A DNA stretch of 46,697 nucleotides from a virus. Within the stretch, counting starts at the first letter, position 1. The number at the start of each line of letters is the position of its first letter. Where the stretch lies: positions 1-46,697 of the IMG/VR virus record IMGVR_UViG_3300023196_003246, one strand, 5' to 3'. Positions 27,069 through 39,000 of the stretch are shown in pieces. The notes below the pieces were generated by a model. The model worked only from the letters and a program-made list of their open reading frames with translations. It did no database searches and was not told the origin of the DNA. Made by a program: the position numbers and the translations under genes.

Positions 27069-30000
27069 TTATAATATAGTAAAACCTGAGGAGTTTTGAG
27101 ACGCATCAGGACCATTTGACTGCTTCCTTAATGCTCCACTATTTTTAAATCCAAAATCTTTTCTCTGGATTGATGGGAATGTGGATAATCCAGAATCAAT
27201 TGTAAGACCCGTTACTCCAATTGAAACAGGATTTTTTCTAGTTATTCCATCAATTGGGTTATATAATCTTCCCCAAGATAACTTACCTGCAGAAACAGTT
27301 AGATTTGGATTATTTATTAAATAAGTTCCGGTTGTTGCAATACCTACAATATTGGTATTTGAGTGAATATTGCAAGTTATTCTACCCTTATTGCCAGCAT
27401 TTGAAACGGCATGTACGATATAAACCGCATCTAAGAATGTTGATCCAATACCAACAGTAGAATTATCATTTCCGTCAACAGTGGTAACTCCATGTCCAAC
27501 TGAGGTATCATAGATGTATACTGGATATCCTACAATCAAACTATTAGTTGCACTATTATTATTTGCAAACTGAATAGCATCATAATCAATATTGAGTGCC
27601 ATTCCACAATCACCGATACCTGAGGTTGTACTAATTCCAGTAATAATTCCAGTAAACCCTTCAACATTTGTAATATTTTCAATCAGTTCCTGTTTTCCTT
27701 TAGGAACTTCAACAATTGCTTGAGGGGGATTGGTAATAGAATAACCAAAACCTATATTTGTGATAGTTGCAGAGTCAATAGAACCACCAACAATGCTTAC
27801 AGTAGCAGTTGCAGTTGTACCAACACCAACACCAATATCTAAAGGTGCTGTAAATTTAACGCCAAGTGTAGTACCAGAATAACCAGAACCAACATTATTA
27901 ATTGTAAGATCACTAATTGTTCCAGAAGCACCAACAGTTACGGTGATTCCAGCAGAAACTGGGTTTGTTCCTTCCACAAGTAATCCTTTTACCGAATTAA
28001 TTGAAATTGCATAATTGTTTTCTTCATAGTTGAAGAATTGTGCATTATCAACAAAGATTTGATTAGTGCCTGCAGAGACATCGTAAATTACTTTTGCAGT
28101 TGGGAAAACTCTGGGTTCGATAGAATCTCTTGTCTTGTAAACAAAATCTCCTTTTATAAATTTGTCCCGTTTCTGTTTTGTCCAATTGATTGGTTTGAAA
28201 TCATTTTCATTAATTCCTGGACCAATATAGATTTCGGTTTCAAGCGTATCCGCAGATAAAATATCAAGAATTGTTCTATCTACATTTTGTTCTTTCGTTA
28301 ATATAAAACCTGGATGTTTCTTAACTAAAATTTCATCACCAATTTTAAATGTCTCATCAACATCAACTATAATAACATCAACATTATTTTCTCCAAGATA
28401 AAAGAAAATATCAACTTTATCAGACTTTGATGGTGCTTCATTGAATATGAATGATGTTCCACCTTCAAATGTATAAGAAGAACCCGGTTGTTGAAGAACT
28501 CCATTGACGAAGATGATCAAAACTGCATTTAAATCAATTGCACTTGAAAGTTGACTGTTAAGATCTAATTCAAAACTAAGAAGTTCTCCTTGATATATTA
28601 ATGGGAATCTTTGTCTAGAATCATCTTGGAATGATTCAATACTATCAATATAATTCATTTCACCAAATGACCAAGAAGACATTGAATCATTGAAAGTTTC
28701 AACAACTTCAAGTTCAAAGTCAGAAATTGGTTGACTTAAATGTGATGCAGTAACAAGACCAGATACTTTAAATACATCACCAATTTGGAATGCATAACCA
28801 TCTCTTCTAATATTAAAAGAATTAACTTGAAAAAGTGTAGAACCAATACCAACGTTAGTGTTTGCTGTACCAATAGTGACATTTAATAATAGATTATCTC
28901 CACAATCAGTAGTCGGACCAACACCGATTCTTGATACACCAACAATTTCCATATTTTCATAAGTTGGTTCCGGAATTTGAATTCTTGGATTTACATATCC
29001 AGAACCGCCGTTATCAATACTGAGAATTAATGTTCCACCTATACCAACCGTTGCTGAGATTTCAGCACCCGTCCCTGCACCCCCACCAGGACCAACATTA
29101 ACTTGAATAGTATTTGCAGTTGCTGAAATAACTGCTGTAGTGGTACCAGCAATTGGATCAGTTGCTCTTGGATACGGTTGTTCTGTGAAGAAATTATCCT
29201 CAGAGCATGTAAATATAATTGCACCAGTATCAATACCAATCTGATTACCTACTACCAATCCATGAGATGGAATAGTCAATATTAAAGAACCAGTATATGA
29301 AGTATATTCTGCATTTGTTGCAGTGAAAGTATTAGAACCAGAAAAAATTGAATTGATGCCAGCACTAACAAATTTATGTTCAAATGCTAAATCGGTAACA
29401 CCAATAGAGACTGGATCTCTATAACCAGAACCATTGGATAATGAGAAGTGTTTGAATACACTACCAAATCCAACATAATTATGAATAATTGTGCTAGGTC
29501 CAACCTGAACTGCCAATTTATCTGCAGAAAGAATATTTACAATATTGAAAGAGCGATCATGGTCTGGGAATACTGTTGTAGTTACGCCAGCATGTGCTTG
29601 AGTACATGTGAAGTGAAGTCCAACTAACTGAACCCTTTCACCACCTTTCAAATAGTGATTTGTACTAGTTTCAATTTCAATAACACCTGTAACATTATTA
29701 TAATCTGCAGTTGTAATTCCTACAGGTTTGCGATAAGTATTAACGCCAACAATATCTGAAATTGTGCCGTTAGTGAGATCTGCTTTAACCTTTGCTCCAT
29801 AAAGTGGTGCATATCCAAGACCTGGTGTTGAACCAAGTGAAACAATGAGTCCACCTCTTGGTAATTGATTTTGATTAATATCGAAATCAGATTGAATATA
29901 TGATCCATTTTCTGAAGTGATCCCAGAGAATTTTACACTAGAGATGCCACTTAAATTTGAAAATCCATAATTATTACCGAGATTATTGATAGTTGATGGT

Positions 30001-33000
30001 GGTTGGAAAACGCCGTTAAGGAATAATATTCCATTACCATTACTAACGCCCGTAGTATTTGCCCCACCAACTTTCATTGTGAAAGTTTGTCCAACTCCAG
30101 TAAATTGACTTGAAATATCATCAAATACCATGTTAGTATCATAATTAGATCTCAAGAAAGTTCGTCCAGAGAATACTGAAGTTACAAATGGGAGATTGCT
30201 TTCATCTCTTCTTGTTCTAGCACTACCAGTAGGAGGATCGGTGAAGTGTACTTTAGATCCTACAATGTCATATGATCCTCTATAAATTTGTACATTTGCT
30301 CCATCGTCATGTGGGGTAGCAGTGGAACCAACAGATGCTCTAATAACAGATATGGTATTAAATGTTGCTGCAGAACCCGCCTGAATAATTCCATTAATTG
30401 GTCCAAGAAGTTCACCTGCAACATTAGTGCTAAGACCAACTTCAACAACTTTCATGTATTCATTATCAATTTTGACTAGATCTCTTGGTTGAATAGAACT
30501 AATACCACTAATATTGAAGGTTGAGATACCTACTGGAATTGTTCCAACTCCAGCAACATTATGGAATCCATTATTTTCGAGAATATGTGAAATTGGAGTA
30601 AACGTAATTGGTTGCTGAACAATACCATCAAGACCAATAACAGTTTTGGATAATTTTTTCGTAACTTCAAGTTTATGTGCATTGCCCTCACCAAGATTGG
30701 TGAAAGTTACTGCAATTCCGGCATTCGCAAATTCTCTAGTTGTTGCTAATCTAAAAGTATTTGGATTAGCAACAATTGGGTATACTTTTTCTGGAAGTTG
30801 ATCTGTAACAACACCAAGATAGTTTGAAGTTTCTCCAATGCCAACTTCAGTCTGTCCCACTCCAATAAAAGTAGAACCTGGAGTATAAATTAACTCTTCT
30901 CCAGTATTAAAGAAGTGATCATTAATTGTTATAACTCCAGTTACCGGATTAAAAGTATTTGTGTCTGTAGGATTGAAGACTTTCTCATATATTGGAGTAC
31001 CTTCATGCTTTAAATCAAATGATATTTTATTCGCTCTTTTTCCGTTGAAAGCATCAAAGGACGACAGGAATAAATCTTGCTCAACGGAATTATATACTAA
31101 AGTATTTGGTACATTATTAAAATCACTTGAAGTATAAAATACTTCATTGAATGATTGAGTTGTATAATCTACAGAACTATCATCAGGATAAAAATTAACA
31201 AAGAAATTATTTCCTACAATTTTTCCTCCGAATGAACCTAATCCTGCAGAACCAGCAGTTGCTACAAATAATCCAGGAATAACAGTAACCTCTGAGGTAT
31301 CACATAAAGCAGTTACCTGATGCAAAGCAGAACTTGACCCGACAGATACTCTAACAAGTGAAGAAACTGAAGAAATAATAGATCTATTATACTCGGCAAT
31401 AGTTGTAATACCTGCATGAACATCAGATACACAATCAAATAAAACACTTCTCTCATTTCCTGCAGGTTGACCACTTCTTAAAAATCTGTAAGTATCGTCT
31501 GCTCCAGACTTTGTAAATTCAATAATATTTGAACGAACATCATAAGTAGATGTTTCAATACCTGCATGTTTTACACTAACTGTAATAATTCCTACGCCGT
31601 CATATACACTGGTTATAATACCAACAGTTGAAGAACTATATGAAAGATTATTAGAATCAAAATAATATTCACTCAAATAAGTATTTGTCCCATCAAAATT
31701 AACAAATGCTTCAATATTAATAAAATCACTTAAATCAAATCTATTAATCATTTCAATACTTACAAATGCAGCATTGAAATCTGTAGAATCAATTTCATAT
31801 AATGCCTTTTCACTAGATGCAGTTCCTACACTACTAATTCCAATAATATTTGAATTAACCAAGTCAATTGAACCCACACTCTGAGTTGCAATACCTGCAA
31901 AGGAATTTGAGTATACTCTTTTAAGAACTTTGATATCTAAATCAATATTAAAAGGATCTGTTGGTGTGAAGATTAGTGTTTTAATTTCATTTTGAATATT
32001 AAGACTGAATTCACCAAGTTTTTGATTCGTATTTGTGGATAATCCTGCAGAAACAGCTAGATTTTTCTCAAATAGATGGGAATTGAGAGTTGTTGTTTGA
32101 GCAATTAATTCTGAAATTTGAACATCTAAAGTATTTGGGTCAATAATTTGAATTAAATATCTAACATTTGTATTATTAATAGCAATTTCTTCAATCTCTA
32201 ATGAATTTGATATGTCACCCTTGGTGGAGAAATTGCCGCTAATATCATCATGAATAAGAACTCGATTAGTTCTACACTCACTATAATTTGCCAACTTTCT
32301 ATTTTTAATTTTAAGGAATTTTGATTGTTCAATGCCAGAACCGAGTGTTCTAACATCATCATCAATCGCTACATCAAAATTGTTAATTGTCCAAACTTTA
32401 TTTTCACTAAAGATATCTAACACACTTATTGCTCTAGTAGAACCTGCCAATCCAACAGCACTATCTACAGAAGACGTGATGCCAACGTCGGCAAAATTCT
32501 TCATACCTGCTGGATGTACAATAGAGTTCAATGGACCAGACATTACTGACCAAGGAATTGAACTCTTAACAGAATAAGATAGATTTTGATAATAATCGTT
32601 ATCGGGAATTACTTGATAATCTTCACTTAATTTACCTCTATCATCTTTCCATCCAAATTCTTGCTTTGAAGAATAATTGAGAGTAAATTTAGATCTTTCA
32701 TTATCAAGTGATACAATTTCAGCAATAGTTCCGGTTAACTTACCTTTAATTTTATCACCAACATTGAAGGTATATGAACCAACAGTTTTGATAAAATCAT
32801 CCCTTACTAAAGAAATAAATGCAGGTGTTTCAATATATCCAGAACCATTATCTACAAATAAACCTTCATTTCTTTCAAATGATGATCTGGATTGAAGAAC
32901 TTCAATATCTGGATAATGATTTTTGTTTATAATAGTAGCATATCCAGATTGATTTGTTTTTGCAATACCTGGATTAGTTGTTAAACCAACTCCCTCACTA

Positions 33001-36000
33001 TCCACAAGTGAGAATGTCAGTTTTGCTGGATTGGAATTAACAAAACTATCAATTTTGAAGAATCTATAGTTGTAGTTTTCAGAATTGTATCCTTGACCAT
33101 TAGTCCCAAGTAATTCAATACCCTCAACAAAAATTTGATCGCCAGTTGCAAAAATTGATGTGGTAAATCCTAAAATAGGAGTTTTTAGAGTACATGTTGC
33201 AACTCCACTAGATCCACTAATGATAGAGTTGATTCCAACACCATTTGAATTGTTTACTGCAATAATTCTATGAGATTCTGATTCTAAACCACGAATTGGT
33301 GCAATTTGTTCAACATCTGATATTGATGTATTTGGTACAATCGGTTTCAAAGAAGAGTCATCTACAACAAAATTATTTTTAGTATTCCATAATAAAAGTT
33401 TTGGTGGTGTAATATATTTTGATCCACCATTAATAATGTTTAACTTGGAAACAGTATCAAGATTGTCAATATTGAGTTTTGTAGGAAGTGCTGCTTCAGG
33501 TCTTAAAGTTTTATCTGAAGGATATGCATATCCAATATTGTCAATTCTAAACTTAGCGAGTTTACCAATAGATGTTGAAATTGCTATTAAATTAGCATTT
33601 ACTCCATTTTCACTAGAAACGTCTATAAATTTTGGCAACCTCTCATAATTAAATCCATCAGATAAGATTTTAACTGCACCAATAGAACTCCTTGCAGTAT
33701 TAGATTTTGTTCTGTAAGTTGCTTCATCACATTCCTTATCAACTGTATATTTTAATACTGATGGTAATTTATATGGAGAAATATTAAATGATGTTGAAGT
33801 GACACCACTAATATTATAAGTTCCATTATACTCACTCTTCACATAATCAATTTCAGAATAATTCTTAACATCAGTATCTGCAGTACTAATATATCCTGCC
33901 TTTTCTATTGCATAAAAAAGTTTTGTTGGAATATTGTTAGAATATTTTAAAGTTACTGATGCTGTTCCAACTCCAGCAACACCCATCCTCTCAATATTAA
34001 AATTGGTATCATCATATGAAGTTATAAACTCATTTTGAAAATTTTCATCATAAAAAATCTTAAACTTATATCCAGTAAGAGACGGATCACTTAAGAGAAA
34101 TTTAATATCAGAATTCTTGACAACACTAATTTTTGGATTTATTTTGCCCAGAGTATGAACGGTTGCTCCTGTCCCAACAATATTAACTACGTTTTCTGTA
34201 TTAGAATTTGTTTCATATAGAGTTTCTGCAAGTCTAAATGTATTTCTACCATCTCTAATCGTGTAGTAAAAACCAGTTGTTAATCCGGATGCAATTTCTG
34301 TACTATCATAGAATACTTTTTCACCAGTTTCAAATCCATGATTTGTGAAAGTAATAGTATTAGTTGTAAGATTAATTGCAGAGGAATTAATGCCAATAGG
34401 ATTGATAAGTAATGAATTTGTATCTTCCCTATAAACTAATGTGGCGGCCGCAGTTGTTCCTAATCCAACAATAGTATTTGGTTTAACATCAAGAGTAATT
34501 ACATCGTTATTTTTTAATCCATGCGTTGATGAAGTGCTGACAGTAGTAATAAGTCTATCAACATCACCAATAACTTGTGTTGGATTATTCTTGAGTAAGT
34601 ATTCTGCGTTATCTGATCCACCACTACGGAAATAGAGACCCTCCGTAAAGGTTGTAAGACCAACTTGTGTTGTTAATCCAATATAGTTTGGACTTTTATT
34701 AATTACATAAACAGTTGCTGTAATTGATCTATTTTCGGGCAAATTGAATTGAGTTGAATCTGATTCGTTTGAAACAATCAGAACATCAGCACCAGTAACA
34801 GAACTATCATTCATACTGAATCTAATTTCTTCACCGGTGTTAAATCTGTGGTTAGGAAGATAGATTTGTCTAGTTGGAATTTGAACTACGTTATCTACAC
34901 CGCCGATAGTGATAGTCTTTTCAATCGCACCATTAGTAGTAGTTCCAAATCCAACTGCATTGTCTGAATTAAAGTAAATTAATTTGGAACGTGATGATTT
35001 AAAATATGGGGTTTTTGCTTGAATTTTAATTCTATCTGGAATTAGATTAACTTCACTGCTGAGAGTATGGGCAATACCAGTATCTCCAAATCTTTTAACT
35101 TTTATAACACCATTACCATAATTATTCAGAACTCTTATAGTTTCATTTGCTATAGTGGTTCCATCATCAGAGTGAATGGTAATAGTACTACCAATAGAAA
35201 CATCCGCCAATCGGTCAATAAAAATATCTTCAGTTATGCCACCAGATGTAGTATAAGAACTCATTGTTGCTGCAAGACCAATAGTATCTGAAGAAATACC
35301 TACTTTATGAGTACCTTTTATATTTGCAATGGATGTTGTTAATCCACTAACAAGGATATTTTCATTATTATTGATGTCAAATCCATGTTCAAAATATGCA
35401 GATACTTGAAATTGACTATCTCTAATAAAGACAGAACTTGGATATTGATCTAAATTTGTATTAATTTCAAAAACATTTTTACCCACAAGTTCAGAGACTT
35501 TAATGGATAAACCAGAACCCTTTGTTTCGCTCTCATCAAAATTGATTGTATCCCCTACCTGATAATTTTCTCCACCAGAAAGAATCTTAATTTTTTCTAC
35601 AGAACCTTTAGTTACAGCAGTAACAAAAGTTCTCTGCGGAAAACTTTCATATCCTTCATCAATAAAATCATAGTCCGCACCTTTATCAGCAATTTTATAT
35701 GGAAATACATTTCTAACAAGATTTGAATTATTAAAATCAAATGACTGATTTAAATATAAATTATCGTCATCTAATTTTGACTTGAATGTATTTCCAACAA
35801 AATATGGATATAGTGGTATAAGAGTATTTGAAACGTTACTAGTTGTTACTCCAGCAAAATATGCATAAGTTCCATTTGGAAATTCTGGAGTTTTGCAAAA
35901 TCTTCCGTTATGAGAATCTAAATCTCCACTATCGTTAAATTTATAATCTTCAATAAAATATCCTTCCTCAAATGTAGATATGTTTGGTCTATTAAATACT

Positions 36001-39000
36001 GAAAGTGCGTCTAAAGAATATCCTGTAGTAATCAGCGAGACACTAGTTGGATTGACAGCATCTTTATATCCATATGGTCCATAGATTGGATTGCCATCAA
36101 ATGCCCAACCAATAATCTTAGAATGATCTTTGTTTATATTATCATCAAAGACATTTGCCAAATCTTCAGAATATCCGTAAACTGAATATTCTAATCCACT
36201 TTCAGAGTCATTTTCTTTCAATCTTCCAAATATTTTTTTAGTCTTTAAAATAGAATCTTTGGCATATCTTTCTGCATCATTAACAGAAAGACTTCTAATT
36301 TTGGTATTAAAAATTGCACCAGAACCTCTGGATTTTACTCTAATAGTTGTCGTGTTTGGATCGTATCCAATACCTTCGTTGATAATGATTACATCAGTGA
36401 TTTGTCTGTCAACAATTACTGGTCTCAATATGGCACCAGATCCAACATTATTTTCATTCTCTATAATTAATTCGGGAGTAGAGAAATATTCTTTTCCAGA
36501 ACCAAGTATTTGAACTTCAATAATTCTGCCACCTGATATAATAGGATTCAGTTGTGCAAGTTTTCCATTCTTCACACTAATAATTGGTTGCTTTTGTAGA
36601 TTCAATACTGTTGAACCATATCCAGCACCAGATTCATACAAATAAGAATCTATAATTGATCCTGTAACAATTGGCGTAAAGTTAAGAGTACCAGTTATAG
36701 TTGAACCAAAAGATACACTTGCAGATACAGTAATTTGAGGATATTGGAATACATGGTATCCAGATCCAATACCAGTTATTTCTACATACTTAGATCTAGT
36801 TAAATCATTGGTAAGTGTTGCTGCAATTCCAACGTTAATCAATCTGAAATTATCATCATCAAGTTTTTGAATTGAATATTGTACATCTGTTGCGATGCCA
36901 GTTATTAGTTGATTACCCTCAACAGTTTCTTGTGTGGAATATTCAACAATCTCACCAGTATTAAATCCGTGGTTTTTAAAGGTTATTTTATCATATTGGG
37001 TAGATATTCCTGATGATTTTACTCTTAACTTTCTATGTTGATATCCAGAACCTGAATCTATAACTTGTATTTTCTTTAAACTTGGTGTTGGAATAGTTCT
37101 GAATTCATGTATACCACTTTCTGTAGTTGCCGTACTAAATCCAATTGTGTTAATACCTGAAGATGCATCTTCAAAATTATTGAATAGTTTGATTGATGAT
37201 GTATTGACTATCTTAATAAGGTATTCATCTCCACTTACAAGTCTATTGTCAAGACTATTTGTAGAATCTTGAAATTCGCCAATACCAAGTTCAATATTTC
37301 CATTTGAGATATAAGTTACTTTTTGGAATTGTGATAAATTGTGTGGTGTTAAAAAGGTTATTGTTTCGTCATTACTATCAACACCACCACCTAAAGATAA
37401 TGCCCTACTATCAAATTTTAGTGTTCTGAATCTACTTCCAATAATAGGTTGCAAAATACATCCAGAACCATTAGCACCGGTTAAAGTTACTGCAGATATT
37501 CCACTAACATCAAAATCTTGTGGATCAATTAATACTTCAGATACTGAACCAGAAATAATTGGTTCTGCAAAAGCAGATGAACCTGCGCCAGTTGTAATAC
37601 TTAATTCTGGAGGATTGATGATATCATAGTCCGTACCACCATTAAAAACTTCAAAGTCTGTTAATGGTCCATAATAAATTTTATCTTTAGACTTGGGACT
37701 TGAGATTTGGACACCATCTATTAATTGTCCAATATGCAGAGTTCCCCTATCAGAACTACTTTTACTAACAATACGTTTATTGAGGGGGTATTTTCTTAAG
37801 ATTGGTAATGGTTCAATTATTCTAGATTTTTGACTCAATAATGTAAATGTATGTGTTGCTGAAGTATCTGAATTTGGATTAAATTCAACAAAATCAGTTC
37901 CAGATGATAGCAAAGAACTAGAAATATAAAGTCTAATTTTATTTGATGCAACAACGCCAATAATATATGACTCTTCGGATTGAAGACCAATGATAGGTTT
38001 ATCCGAAGTATATTTGACTCTATCACCATCAATAAATTTTACATTAGTTGCAAATTTTAATATTGAATAAGTTTTATTGGTGGTATTATATCCATCAAAA
38101 TTTATTTCAGTTCCATTTGCAAGTTGAGATTCAATTAAAGTATCTTCAATATCATATTCTGGTAAAGAAAGTGATGCAACATAACCTAATGTTGAATTAT
38201 CATCACAATACAAATTTTGAATATTTGCAAAGTACTTATCATTTCCTAATGATAGTCCAACATTAGAACTTGAAACTTTTTGAATTTTTCTTCTAATACT
38301 ATAATTAAGAAGCGGATTTGCAGTAAATGAACCTAAATTACTAACTACAACTTGATTGAGAGATTGATTAATACTTGAGATTGTAGCATTTGAGGTGGAT
38401 ATAGTTTCTGAACTACCGATTAAGACGTCGATAGTATCTCCAACCTTCAAACTCGATTTATCAATTTTGGAGGATAATACAAACGTTGAACCAACAATAG
38501 ATTGAACCGTATACCGCGCACTTGTGTTGTAAATCCAAGAATTTGCAAAAATTTCTTTATATGAAGAATCATTCTCCGGATTTGCAATGTTTTCTCCTGC
38601 AGATAATACTCTAATTTCCTCTCCAGTTTGTAAAAGAGAAATGTCATCAATTTCAACAAAATTACTTAAAACTCCGGTAAGGCGAATATCGACTCTTCTA
38701 TCCGAATCTCCATTACCAAATCCATAAACAAATACTTCAGATCTAACTTCATCAGTTGTATTGATTTCTTCAGTAATACCTGTACATCCAAAGAATTGAT
38801 TTACACTCTTTGAAGTAAATTTAATATTATTATTACCAGAGACAATAGTTTTGGATTCATCAAATCCAATGGTAGAATCAACAGTGATTATATCTGCGCC
38901 AACAGCAGCAGATTCTACTGCCTTAGAAAATCCAGGTACGATGAATGCATTTTCAAAACTTGAATTATCATCATATCCAACAAAAAGTTCAAGTTTGTAA

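Noticed and set aside
27299-27320. Further AATAAATA octamers inside genes 7 and 8 (about 27310 and 25571)
   Set aside because: They lie deep in coding sequence and are expected by chance in AT-rich DNA; only octamers next to gene starts were kept.
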